NCBI GenBank assembly: GCA_964059195.1
Contig: CAXKWD010000008.1
Span: forward strand, 46,429,502 to 46,493,501
Origin: Ectobius pallidus
Lineage: Eukaryota; Arthropoda; Insecta; Blattodea; Ectobiidae
Direction: 5' to 3'
DNA: 64,000 bases
Position 1 is the first letter of the stretch. Every line of letters starts with the position of its first letter. A model generated the notes under the pieces. The model did not search any database, was not told the DNA's origin, and was given only the letters and a program-made list of their open reading frames with translations. The position numbers and the translations under genes were made by a program. Below are positions 34,384 to 45,565 of this stretch, piece by piece.

Positions 34384-35559
34384 GCGTCTGCCCGCGCCAT
34401 TTTTTTGTATATTTCTTCAAGGAAGATGGTGAAGGTGGTAGTTTCCATTTACGGCAATAGATGGTGAGTGAATACACTTGCTGGATTTACAGAAACCCAA
34501 AAAATTATGTCGTCGACCTCCTGACAACAAATGAATTCCACGTGCTTTTGAAGACCAGTTTCGCAACACTAGTCAGTAGCGTGAAGAATGGCTAGCATTA
34601 GCATTAGGCTTAGTGGTAATTCTGTGTGCAGTGACAAGAGAGATAAACGTGATTATAGGCGTAGGCCATTATCAGATGAGATAGACGAATTATTATTCAA
34701 CAATGATTCTGGTGATGAATTATTCCCGTCTGCTGCAGCTCTGCGGCCATTCAACAAACATAGAACTCTTCCTGAAAGTATGTGAACATTTTTATGCATT
34801 AATTTCATATAGTTTTCAAGAAAAATTGAAAATAGTAAGTAGTGTAAATTCATGTGTATTTTTAAATAGCCATTTAAAAATCCCTGGGCTGGGGCATTTA
34901 AAGAGCTGGCAGGTAGTGAGTAGTGAATGTTAACGAGGAATTAACAAGCAATGTGCAACTCACAGAAAAATATCAATCCAATTTGAAACATATCAAAATT
35001 GATTACAGACCCGTTCCGGTGTTGGCTTTCGGCCAGGAACCGGTGAATGCATCATCTCCTTCCCAGACTAACAACTATGTATTTTCCCATACGGATTGGC
35101 ATGTTAAGTTTCATATGAAAATATTATGTTTCGTTAATTCCTATTTCCCTTTGATGCAAGTCATTCCTATGTTATGTTATGTTATGTTATGTTCCATGTT
35201 ACTATGGGTTCGGCTTGTTTACAACTAAATGTTATGACTTAGTCAAAACTGTATGGTCTGCCCAAATTTTTTGGCATGACTTATTTTACTCTATGCAAAT
35301 TCGAGGATGCAGGAGGTGGAAATGGATGATAATGATTATGTTGTAATGTAACACAATGGAAAAAACAATGTTTCCTGTAAAACCAACATTTTTATTGTAT
35401 TCAAATAACCATGGAATATAGATTACAATAGCTGGTGTTGTTGTGCCTTCATCTTCCTGTTTCATCAAGCCATAAGTCCTGAAAAATCCTCTCACAGCAA
35501 ATGGATTGAGTTCTTTTAGCACTATCTACTAACAATTTTGTGAAACTGAAAAAATTGAT
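34384..35559. other. Unassigned interior DNA with a GTTAT microsatellite
   Basis: A 65-codon frame at 34588-34785 (acidic, with 'LSDEIDELLFNNDSGDELF') loosely resembles the N-terminus of piggyBac-type proteins, but nothing downstream supports this. A short (GTTAT)n run lies at 35169-35193. Otherwise nothing is recognisable. Confidence 0.35.
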
Positions 35560-36310
35560 TTTTTCTCCTTTATTCTCTTTCTTTCCAGTCTCCTTCCTCT
35601 CACCTCCTCTTCACCCAACCTATGAGACCTATTCCTAATAATGAATTTTGAATCGACCAGGATTTGAACTCGGGACCCCTAGCATTATAGCTACTCTTAA
35701 CCATTACGCCATGAGTGAATGTTGAGCACTGAAGGAAGCTTTCGTATATTTGAGTTATGATAGGGGGGACTTCATGAGTTATAACGCAAGAATCTGTTTT
35801 TATAATTTTGAGATATTATGTTAGTTATGAAAAGAGTAGGGTTAGTGCAAGGGAATTTTTCTGCATCAATTAAGCCATATTTTATGTTATAATAAGGCGT
35901 TTTTTATAAATGTGAAACATTATGTATGGTGCAAGGGTACTTTTTTATTGTGAAATAGCCTATTTTGTTGCAAGGGTCGTTTTTATAATTGTGAAATATT
36001 ATGTGGAGGTGCAATTTTGCATTACTGGCGTTGAGCAGCGGCTACAGGCATGATAGCATGCGCTGCAGGACAGGCGGCACGCGCCCAGGTGAGTGGCGAG
36101 TGGAAGGGGGACCTGGTTGTGGCGTAGAGTACTAACTTGCCAGGAATTTTTAATAACTCACACCTTCTACAATATGAATGAATATTTCCAGCTTACAGTT
36201 TTGTTTATTGTTGTTATAACATACATGTTTATTCTGATCTGACGTGTTCTATATCCTTGGGCCTCGCTCAACATAAGATCTGCAGAACGAGATATCTACA
36301 TCAGTGTATA
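35560..36310. repeat. SINE-like head plus LINE 3' segment, copy 1
   Basis: This block is repeated at 45310-45450 and 49171-50470 (where it is split by an insertion). It holds a tRNA-like region (35636-35716), then low-complexity text of the 'gtgaaatattatgt...ggtgcaa' kind. It finishes with a LINE 3' tail 'aatttttaataactcacacc ... gacgtgttctatatcctt' (36145-36300). This copy lacks the LINE coding part found in the other. Confidence 0.7.
35636..35716 (-). repeat. tRNA-derived SINE-like promoter (empty site for element X)
   Basis: On the minus strand an A-box-like TGGCGTAATGG is followed about 35 bp later by a B-box-like GAGTTCAAATCC, the internal RNA polymerase III promoter arrangement. It does not fold into a complete tRNA. 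The copy at 45.4/49.2 kb carries TAGCATAATGG and GAGTTCGAATCC and is split by a 3.7-kb insertion, so this one shows the unoccupied site. Confidence 0.72.
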
Positions 36311-36615
36311 AGTGACTGTGCACCCCTTGTATACCGCAGTGCCCATCGTACTGCTGCAACAAAGATACTCTGTGACCCTGGCTCAGTTGAAAACTAATAC
36401 ATCGTGTCGGACGTGTGAAGAAGCCATATCGCAGTGGCGGCTCGTGGCCGGAAAATTAGGTGAAGAGAAAAAAAATGACACATGCTTATGTTAATAACGG
36501 AATTCACCCAGTAGCGGCTTGTGGCGCAAAACGAGGGCGTGCTGCAAATACCATTTCATACAGCAAACTTAAAATATTTTTAGAAATTTTGAGTAGGCCT
36601 ATCTAAACTGCTCGT
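36311..36615. other. Spacer with two hAT-terminus-like motifs
   Basis: CAGTGGCGGCTCGTGG (36433) and CAGTAGCGGCTTGTGG (36510) resemble hAT ends in direct orientation. No partner end was found. Confidence 0.4.
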
Positions 36616-36833
36616 CTCTTAATCCATCTCTGGGAACTCTCACGTGATTTTCTCTGCCCTAATTATTTTTTTGCTAATTTCTCTCGTCTCGTCGAACGTT
36701 GTGTGAGTTGTGTGTCGAGAGAAAATAGCAAAATAATAATAATAATAGTAATAATAACAACAGCAGTAATAATAATAATTAGGGCAGGGAAAATCGCGGG
36801 AGAGTTCCCCGAAATGGAATAAGAGACGAGAGA
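36616..36833. mobile_element. Small inverted-repeat (foldback) element
   Basis: About 55-bp inverted arms: 'ctcgtctcttaatccatctc ... gccctaatta' at 36621-36668, and its near reverse complement ending at about 36830. They are separated by about 110 bp including an AAT/TAA microsatellite. I could not define a clear target duplication. Confidence 0.6.
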
Positions 36834-37196
36834 ATAGTATTTTAAATGATCGAGGTAGAGGAAGTCGCTTAGTGTTCCCAGTGCGACAGAATACTTAATC
36901 GGGGTTGTGGAATCCGGGTTTTTTTTAATTTAACACATTCGAATTTCGCGGCGTCAGACGGTGGAAGATCTGACGTGCCCACCTCTTTCTCCGAGCTGAC
37001 AGTATGAGGTGCTGGCGAAGAATATGGCTGAGCAAGAGGGACGGCTTCGTGGGTAGTCTGTTCGCCTCTGTATGGGGACGTGGGATAAGCAAGAAAACTG
37101 CTGCTTGCATATCCTCAGTTTTAGTTGACCAGACTACCCATGCAACGAAGGGCGTGGTTTCCAGCTCACCTTCACACGGCCGACTTGAAGCAAGTT
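36834..37196. other. Unassigned DNA before the right arm
   Basis: Open frames on both strands (36925-37227 minus, 37004-37207 plus) over a less AT-rich stretch; no recognisable family. Confidence 0.35.
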
Positions 37197-39264
37197 TTGA
37201 AATTTGAACTAGATTTGGGGAGTACAATACCCGAAAAAAATAGTTTTATGCTGCGCACTAGGCTCCTCCCACCAACTCTGTAATGGGACCTGCCTCGGAA
37301 GGCGGGGTTTAGGGTTTCATTGCAGAAGAGATTCAATGTGAGACATAAACCTTGCGCTATTCAGTATATTGCTCCTAAACTAACATAACTTTGCTAAAAT
37401 AATAAAACCTAAAACCCGTCACTGACCTAGAATTTACCTATCATTATTTAACCAAATGCAGAAGCTTTTTACACTTCCACACCTTTCATAAAACATCGTT
37501 CCAATTGTCAAGGAAGCCATGGTAAAATAGTGAGGTGCGTGCGCAGGCTCGGAAGCAAGGGGAAGGAACCGGCAGGCAGATCTTGTCTGGTGTGCAGCAT
37601 AAATCTATCTTTTACTAATATTTGTTTTATTTTGTGTTGCCGTCTTAATTTAACATGCTTGATATGTACATAACAAAGGCTACAACAGTGAGCTGCAGTA
37701 TTGGCACTGAGCTAGTACATAGCCGTGATAGGAGATGTAGGGGAAGCAAGCAGTAGTGTGCGCATTGGCTCAGAAGCGAGGGTCAGCAGGGGAAACGAGC
37801 AGGCGGGTGGAGCTTCGTCGGTGCGCGGCACAGATCTATCTTTCGCCAAAAAATCACACAAATCTGAGAGGTCAAGGTTTAGACTGTTAGTTGATTTGAC
37901 ATGGAATGACCCATATGTAAAATTACTTTCCATTTAAAGTGCACAAAATAATACTGAACAAAGATGTCACTTTTCTAACCTATAAATGGTTGCTGGAAGG
38001 CATCCTTCAATATCATAACTATGCAATACCACGTGGGGAGCATCGTCTAAACTTTCACAAAGAAAGGTCCAGACGATGTAAATAATTAAAGGTGTTCCCA
38101 TGAGGACAGGAAGCAGATATCTTTAAACAGAACACATTTTATTAATAATAAATAGAAGAGCGCACAATGTGCATTGTTATTCTTCAGTACAAAACTGGGT
38201 TAGGGATTTTTGTCTCTTCTTGCATGTTAACACATGATAGCGTTCACATGGTCGGCCACACAGTTGACATAAACACTGAAGCGAGTCTGGTTCATGGTGT
38301 TTCGTGGTGGAACACATCAGGTGATGGAATCCGTGGACTGAAAGGCGTGTGTAGATGTGTCTGAGCTCGTAGTCTGCTTGCTTCCACTCTGTCTTCATCA
38401 TGGCATCCGTCGAGTAGAAATCGGGCCATATTTGTTCCTTTTTCTGTCACATTTTACCTTTGCCTTTGTCTACACATTCACAGCATCCACATCGCTAAAG
38501 GGGCACTATGTTTATCAACCTAAAAAAAAGCAAACAAAATCAATTATTTTATCTAGTTGTGTTCTTCATAAACCATAGGAACTAAATGTACAGTTTCTTT
38601 CCATTTAAAGTGTAAAAATAATACCCATCAAAGGTGTCACTTTCCAACCTATAAATAGTTGCTGGAAGGCATTTTTTAATATCATAACTATACAATTAAT
38701 TGTATAATTTTTGTTATTATTATTGTTATTGTTATCCTGTGCCAGTACTGCTGGTCCACAGGATTGCTAAATAAAATAGCACGTGGGGTGCATCGTCTAA
38801 AAATTCACAAATTGTTAAGGTCAAACTATGTAAATAATTAAAGATATTCTCACGAGAACAGGAAATATAGATATCTTTAAACAACTGAACATTTTACCTT
38901 TGCCGTGTACTGCATATTCACAGTCACTATCAAGAGAAAATTCTGCAAGTACCGTACTTAAAGATGCTCCCATGAGGACACTTTATCCTAAAAAAACAAA
39001 GAAAAAATAGACTATTTTAGCTAGTTGTGTTCTTCATAAATCATAGAGGACAAATGTAAAGTTACTTTCCCTCTAAAGTGTACAAAATAATGGTAAAGGG
39101 AAAACAGAGACTTTTCTAACCTATAAACGCCTGCTGGAAGGGATGACACCGGCGCGATGCGAACCTCTTCTGTTTGTTTATTGCCAGATGCAGGAAGTGA
39201 CGTCATAGCCCAGTGCTGCCGAACAGTCGTAGCGGCTCCTCTTCGTCTCTCCGTAGACATAAGT
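37197..39264 (-). repeat. Right terminal inverted repeat of the giant element
   Basis: Near-perfect reverse complement of 22279-24353. Homology begins at 'tttgaaatttgaac' on the inside and ends at the 9-bp duplication. Differences noted include a G/A at about 38423, a 4-bp insertion near 37710 and the missing 12-bp block. Confidence 0.92.
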
Positions 39265-39273
39265 CAGATTATC

Positions 39274-39726
39274 GAGTGGGTGATTGCTTGAATGGTGAAG
39301 AAAATTTCCTGCAATCGTAATGTAATGCCTTATTGATCCTTATGAAGTACAATGAGTGATTGATAGGCAGGACATTAACTAAGGATAAATCGATATGTGG
39401 ACTCCGACAAATACAAAGAAATATGGTGTTGGTAAGTAAATGGTTACAAAGATTAGAATCCTTCATCTCATCTCAAATTGAAACTAGCCTACTGTTTACT
39501 GCATTTGACAGCGGCTGTTGTTTATGTTTCACTTTCGTTTTTGGATACTGAATAAAGTTGACTTGTTGGTAAACTGAATGAAGGTTTAGTAGGTGGAAGT
39601 ATGTGATATTAAATCCAAAAATGTTTTAAATTAGGAATGTGTTAGAACGCCGAGATAAGTGTGAAATTAGTTTATTGTATTCTACGTCTCTAAGTGGGCG
39701 TGAGAATGCTGTATTTTATCACAATA
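39274..39726. other. Spacer, no feature seen
   Basis: Host-like sequence right of the giant element; no convincing frame or repeat. Confidence 0.45.
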
Positions 39727-41026
39727 CTAGCTGACCCATCAATGCTTCGCATTGTTAAATTTATGTATATATAGGTTAAGTGAACACAATTTAAAGTCGA
39801 TTTGATTTACTTCTAGGCCTATAAGTCATCAGCTGTCCAGCCAACACGGTGCACATACGTAGACTATACCACATACTCCTCCACCCGTAGTTTAGCATAT
39901 TCTGATTATGTCTTAAACAATTTAATCGTTCTGTTTCGCTCCGCTCACGCAGCGGGCTCCGGTTCAAATACTGGTCGGAACAAGTTACCTAGGTAGGGTT
40001 TTTCCGGGATTTTTCCTCACCTGTGAGACAAATGTCTGATAACTTTAGGCTCTGGTAAGTTTAGGTCCTAGTGGTCCAAGGATATCATCTGGCAGCCATT
40101 ATCATCCTCATCCCACCCTCGCCTTGTTCAGAGTGAGTGTGTGAATGGTATATCTCGTCCTATGTGTTTGTGTTGTATCGGAGGTGGCCCCGGCATTGGA
40201 CTGATCACCCATCCGGGAGGTCCTCCATGTCCTTGTCTGGTTAAAAAAGTATGATGTGATCCATAGATAATCCCTCTCCCGACAGGTCGCGGCCCTGTAA
40301 GGTCCGGACAACGTGGGTAGTTTAAATTACCCCAAAGGGAGGGGTAAAAACTAAGGTAAAGACAGAGAGATAATATGGTAAATAGAAATTACAGGAAATT
40401 ATATCTATTGATATTCTATGAACTACCTGGGGGTAAAGGCGGCCGGTGCGTAAGGCTGACCACCTTAACACCTTCACGTACCGACTGTCTAAAAATCCGG
40501 GAGCCTCAACTTCTTGGAACCCTCTGGGCCCCCATAGCCTGTAATAGGGAACACTTTACTTACTATCTTTCGCAATGCAGTCCTAGGCTAACTATAAGAA
40601 AAGAGTTCAACTCTTAAGAATAGAACCCAGGATCTTCTAAATTTAATTCATGTCAAAAAATAGTTGATAAACATTTATAGGAATTCTATTGGTAGCCATT
40701 CTCATAATTTTATATCTATTAGGTCTACATGAAATCACAGTGTCATGCAAAGCCACCTGTGTAGTTTAAAAAAAATAATGTTGTCATGGGGATTGTGTAC
40801 ATGCAGTATGAATTCCTTTTGGTGAATTTCATAACTTTACAACCCTATTTTGGCCCTTAGAGGTCCTTAGAGGCCAAAGATTTAGAAATCCTTTCTTAGT
40901 GCGCATCTAGAGCCTAGGAGCAATATGTGTACCAATTTTCACATTCCTAGGCTGTATGGTTTTTTAGAAACTGTGATCAGTCAGTCAGTGAGTGAGTGAG
41001 TGGGTTTTGGCTTTTATATATAGAGA
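39727..41026 (-). mobile_element. Non-autonomous Helitron, 1.3 kb, minus strand
   Basis: On the minus strand it begins TCTCTATATATAAAAGCC (at 41026) preceded by A. It ends with the hairpin AATGCGAAGCATT followed by GGGTCAGCTAG (39727) and then T. The TC start, 3' hairpin, CTAG end and A|T insertion site without duplication are diagnostic. Direct 'CACTCACTCACTGACTGACT' text near the 5' end is common in such elements. No Rep/helicase is encoded. A SINE-like sequence lies inside. Confidence 0.9.
39940..40340 (+). repeat. Possible tRNA-derived SINE inside the Helitron
   Basis: A B-box-like CCGGTTCAAATACTGG (39959-39974) is followed by 'tagggtttttccgggatttt', a body type I associate with arthropod SINEs. 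A clear A box and ends were not found. Confidence 0.4.
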
Positions 41027-41277
41027 TAAATTAAACCTATCATTCTTGACATTGATGTCATGAAATGAATTTAGTGCTCAAGTCGTATGCTAGGCCTGAG
41101 CTTTTCAAGAAGAATATCGTTGCCCTTTTAGCATACAAGGTCTCATGATTCATTAATAATTTCAAGTATTTGTCGTGCCCCTGCAGCTTTTTAATAACCT
41201 TCTTGGTTGTACATGTAACACGTTGTGTATTTTCAAAGTAAGGGAATGAGTGTTGTCAAAATATAAAATATAGAGGG

Positions 41278-41658
41278 GAACTCGGGGGAAAAACCAAATA
41301 TAAGGTGCATCGTAGCATGAGGCATAACCCCCCGACCCACGATCTAGCGAATTTTTCGAGGATAAACAGGCTGACAAACCGTTGGGTACAAGGCAAACCT
41401 GTGGGTACTCTCGAATTTTTAATATTTGGTACAAGGGGCACTCTCGAATTATTAATATTAGGTACAAGGGCCACTCTCGCAGTTTTAATATTTGGTACAA
41501 GGGGCACACTCGCATTTTTAATATTTGGTATGGTCGGGAGTGTCGGCGACAATATACAAGGATAGTTTGGTCACCCTGTTCACTGAAAAACAAAATGCGA
41601 ATATCGAGTGGGCGGAGCCTATTTGGCACCTTATATTTGGTTTTAGCCGGGAACTCTA
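41278..41658. mobile_element. Inverted-repeat MITE with an internal minisatellite
   Basis: Ends contain 'accaaatataaggtgc' (41293-41308) and its inverse (41628-41645), with weaker pairing outward to 'gaactc'. The centre is a minisatellite. The target duplication was not resolved. Parts of this sequence recur near 42480-42660, 44940-44990 and 50500-50640. Confidence 0.65.
41395..41545. repeat. Minisatellite of 33-36 bp units
   Basis: Four to five units of the form 'tttaatatttggtacaaggg' plus '(g/c)cac(t/a)ctcg'. A related array of about three units lies at 50510-50635. Confidence 0.85.
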
Positions 41659-41948
41659 CCAGTAAATCTTTGAATATGGTAGGTACAGTGTCTCCCACAT
41701 TGCTGTATCCCACTAGGGCCTACAGTCTTCCATTACATGAGTGCACCAACATAGTCAAAACGGGATTGGAGTTTAGTTTCCTTCATTATGCACTCTGAAC
41801 ACTTTTGCCCTCACTACATACCAACTTCTGATTCTAGGTAAGTGGCAGTTAGGTTAGGAATAATGAGGGAAAAAACATTTTAGGTCGTGCACTAGGATCC
41901 TCCCACCAACTCTCTAACGGGGCCCACCTTGGAAGGAGGGGTTTATGG

Positions 41949-44766
41949 CAGGGTTGTAAAAAAGCCGGCTAAAATTGAAAAAACCTGGCCAGTGGTTTTT
42001 TTCAATTTTAGCTGGCTAAAATCAAATTTAGCCGGCTAAAATCAATTTTTCCTGGTGGGAGGGGGTTGAAATTTTGAAAAAATTATATTTCAGGCCCTAT
42101 GGCTTTTAAAAAATGGGGGGAAACCAGATATTCGAGGTTTAAGTAATCGCCAGATGTGTTTAAGCAGTCATATTGTCGTTTAGAAAAGCAGACGTGGCGG
42201 CTTGTTACTGTAAATGGTGTTTATGTCAAGTCCTGATGAGTGACCAATATAGACACACAGACCACCACTGCTTCTAGCAGTTACACTGATAGTATTTCTC
42301 CCATGCCACCCCCGTCATAATGACAGCTACAAATTCGTGGAGTGAGTAACCTTTCACAATAGTATGTTTCTATCTCTTTCTGTTCAATGACTGACTTCTG
42401 CCAAACTTATTCTGTCTCAATTTTCTGAACTATGCCATCTTACAACAAACAGACTATAAATACCGGTGACAGGCTGACAAACCTCGTGGGATATAGCCTA
42501 TAATGATGTGGATACAAGACACTTGCAACAGTATACAAGGTCAGTGGGTACAAGGCACTTGCGACAATATACAAGGACAGTCAACATGCTTCGCTAAGAA
42601 ACAAAATACATCACACATTCCGTGCAAATTTGAATATCGAGTGGGCAGAGCTTAAAGGGCACCCTGTTTTTCGATTTTGCCAAATTTTTTAAACCATGTC
42701 TTGTGGGGTATTGTTGAAAAGCTCTTGATGAGTAATCTTTAAATCAACAACTAGTTTCTTGATAGCGCTCATACAAGAAGAAATTTGAATTTTTCAAAAT
42801 AAACAATGTACCGGTACTTTAAAATATAACTTACCTGGCCTGTAGGCCTGCCGAAAGGAATTTATGAGGACCAACTAAGGCTAAAATTACCAATGAAATA
42901 AAGTTTGAATTATTAAAAATAATAGTTACATATCTTCAGAACAATAATCCATAGCCAAATTAAAAATGAAATAATAAAAAATATTAATTAAAACAATAAT
43001 AACAACTCTCTTTTTTATAAAAAATATTTTAGTTTTTATTCTACACTTACCCCAATAAATTCAATAAAAAGCACTATAAAATCTACCTCAGCCTGTGCCC
43101 TGTAGGCCTACCTAAAGGGATTTTTTATACTTATTTCTCCATCAGTTACACATAGCTGAAGCATAATCACCTATCGCTGGAATTTTGTCAAGCCATTGAA
43201 TCTTTACATTGTATGCCAGCCAGTTCTGCATCAATCGAAAGAGTATTTTCTTCATTTGGGTTAATACAAACACAATTGAGAAACAGACTAGGCAATGAAA
43301 ATGCCCAGAAGCTTGTATACATCAACAGGCAGATTAAAGCAAATATTCAAGTGTCTTATGGCAAATGGTAAATTTGAATGGTGAATTTACCTTATTTACT
43401 CAAATATTATGCGCACCATTTTTGTCCATTTGTAAATTTCAAAACTGAGGTGCACGTTAAATTCGAGGACGCATTAAATTCTAGTACAAATCCGTTTCGT
43501 AGGTCGGCAGTAACATTGATCTAGGCCTACATAACAATGCATTGCTGTAATTCTCGACTTCATTCATTTTATCGTTGGCCTACACCATATGAAATTTAAC
43601 TCCTGAAATATAATGAAAAGATTGATTTTTGTCGGTTCTGTAGTAGGCCTACAAATGTGGAATATTGTGCATTGTTGATTTTAAACTCATTTAAGAGTGG
43701 TATTGGCTTTTATTGTGAAACATTCACGTTTTGTTTGTCCATTTAGTAGGCTAATACAAAATAAGCCCCTCCGAGGATTCCAGTGATGAACACATTAGTA
43801 AATAATGATGAGTCATGCCTATAGGCTTACTTGGTTCATTATTCTATAAATACAATGACAAAATTCCAAATAAAATATCCTACTATATATATACTTAGGC
43901 CATTGTCATATTTTTCAGAGCCCTCGACTCTAGGCCACACTCTGTGTAGGCCTACCTTCTAATTGCACTTTCGTTCTGTTTTGCTTTGTGTCTTCTATTC
44001 TCTTTGGTTCATGGCAAGTGATTATTCTTCTGATTAAGTCTTTTAGAGACTTTTGTTCTGGTTTTAATTCATTCTGAATTAACTTTTGTTCTATTTGTTC
44101 ATCTTCTGAAATTTCTTTCGTTCTATTTGTTCATCTTTTGAAATTACTTTCGATCTGTTTGCTCGTTCTTAGTTTCTGTCTCTTTCTACTGGAAATATCT
44201 TTCTCAGCTCTCTGGTTTTTCTAGCTTCGATGATTAAAACAAGAACTATGACTGTCGAGATGTAATAACATCTTTCCTTATATTCCCTCTATTGCCGTTC
44301 CATATGTTATCTATCTTCCTATCTCATCGGCATCTGCTGGGGAGAGTCGAGCTAATCCAGCAGAGCCCTGGTACCCTTAGCAGGGGTCCACCCGGGGCAT
44401 TTAGTCTCCTCCGAACCCCGAAGCCATTGATGCGCATTACATTTGCCAACAAAACTATTTTTTTTGTATGATTTCAAGTTTAAAAATTGAGGTGTGCATT
44501 AAATTCGAGGGTGCTTTATATTCGAGTAAATATGGTACGGTAATTAACTAATGCTGGGAATTACACAGTGAAGTGGTATTAAATTACACTAATACAATTT
44601 CAGGGTTCTGAGCTTGTAACTTTTAAATTTGTGATGTTTGGAAATAAAAGCATGAAATAAACTTCAATTATTTTTATTCAATTTGATTTTATCTGGATAA
44701 AATGCCTGGCTTTTTTCAAGTGGATAAAACTGTTAAAACCAGGCCGGCTTTTTCATAACAACCCTG
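41949..44766 (+). mobile_element. Decayed hAT transposon, 2.8 kb
   Basis: Ends start CAGGGTTGT and, after a short difference, share AAAAAGCCGGC. The flanks GTTTATGG (41941-41948) and GTTTAGGG (44767-44774) match at seven of eight positions, as expected for hAT. Three 'agc(c/t)ggctaaaat' subterminal repeats lie near the left end. The only coding relic is a hAT C-terminal dimerisation region at 43169-43371. The target itself is a relative of text in the giant element's arms ('cctcccaccaactct'). Confidence 0.85.
43169..43371 (+). pseudogene. hAT transposase C-terminal fragment
   Basis: Reads 'CMPASSASIERVFSSFG', 'LRNRLGNENAQKLVYI' and ends at TAA (43369-43371). This is the conserved hAT dimerisation motif. 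Upstream sequence is not open, so most of the gene has been lost or eroded. Confidence 0.88.
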
Positions 44767-44774
44767 GTTTAGGG

Positions 44775-44998
44775 TGGGGAGTAACTTAAAACATCACCTA
44801 TTAGATGTCTCTCTATTTGAACTAGGCTACTACAAACACCATCTATTGTACGAAAGGTGAAACTAGGAAACAATTAAATAATTTCTTCTTTATTCGGGGG
44901 GGGGGGGGGAAGGTGCACCTTCGCATGACCTACCCTCAGTGAAGCAGTTCCTTTTATACCACGATCTAGCGAATTTGAGGATGAACAGGCTGACACTA
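44775..44998. other. Spacer with a G-run
   Basis: Contains an uninterrupted G-run near 44898-44909; otherwise nothing recognised. Confidence 0.4.
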
Positions 44999-45175
44999 AC
45001 AAATAAAATGACACTTAATATTGATAAAACCCACTTTATACAATTTAGGACAAAAAACAGATGTATCTCAAATCTTGAAATTAATTATCAAACAGAAATC
45101 ATAAAAGAAATTAGCAATGTAAAATTTTTAGGACTACAAATTGACCAAAATCTTGACTGGAAGACACACATATAG
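44999..45175 (+). pseudogene. LINE reverse-transcriptase fragment
   Basis: 'MTLNIDKTHFIQFRTKNR' and 'ISNVKFLGLQIDQNLDWKTHI' match the segment after the catalytic box in jockey-like LINEs. It ends in a stop at 45173-45175. The 3' part of the same type of protein is at 49839-50375, and the DNA between holds the SINE-like text and element X. Confidence 0.8.
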
Positions 45176-45309
45176 AGGGAAAATGGAACTTTACGCCCCA
45201 TGCGAGTCCCTCACTCCAACTCTCTAACTCCCTCCCCTAGCGGCGGCATTTGAACTACTAGCAGCGACGGTGGTGCCATCTCTTAAGCAACTGATGAGAC
45301 AACAAATAA

Positions 45310-45450
45310 TTTATTTCTTCTTTATTCTCTTCCTTTCCCGTCTCCTTCCTCTTACCTCCTCTTCACCCTACCTACCTATTTGAGACCTATTCCTAATAGT
45401 AAATTTTGGATTGACCAGGATTCGAACTCGGGACCCCTAGCATTATAGCT
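45310..45450 (-). repeat. SINE-like head, left half, split by element X
   Basis: Contains the B-box-like GAGTTCGAATCC (minus strand) and matches 35575-35690. The A-box half lies beyond the insertion at 49171-49205 ('taaccattatgctatgagtg'). Confidence 0.75.
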
Positions 45451-45565
45451 GGGTGATTCTTCAAATACGGGAAAATTTGTGTTCTGGAGTGATAAGCTAT
45501 TTCCCTTCAAATTCAACTTAAAAAAAAAATTAAAGTTTGTTTCTACTACTTCCATACTACAACTA

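Larger units (their letters stand above)
22279..39264. mobile_element. Giant FoldBack/Mutator-like element, about 17 kb
   Basis: A perfect 9-bp direct duplication CAGATTATC (22270-22278 and 39265-39273) encloses a unit whose ends are perfect inverted copies beginning ACTTATGTCTACGG. The inverted homology runs about 2.07 kb inward on each side (22279-24353; 37197-39264) with only a handful of differences seen by eye. A 9-bp duplication with very long terminal inverted repeats holding internal tandem repeats is the pattern of FoldBack/Mutator-like elements. The 12.8-kb interior carries Helitrons, a LINE insertion, a hAT MITE and unassigned DNA. I see no Mutator transposase, so it would be non-autonomous. 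Two elements fused by recombination is an alternative. Confidence 0.85.

Noticed and set aside
34588..34785. piggyBac N-terminus
   Set aside because: Only a short acidic resemblance; no DDE region or TTAA-flanked ends were found.
35636..35716. Functional tRNA gene on the minus strand
   Set aside because: A- and B-box-like motifs are present but the sequence does not fold into acceptor and anticodon stems; a SINE-type head is more likely.
22279..39264. Segmental inverted duplication of host DNA
   Set aside because: The perfect 9-bp direct repeat exactly at the outer ends of the inverted homology is better explained by insertion, though recombination between two elements remains possible.
41395..41545. 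CRISPR-like direct repeats
   Set aside because: Head-to-tail minisatellite without spacers in a eukaryotic repeat context.
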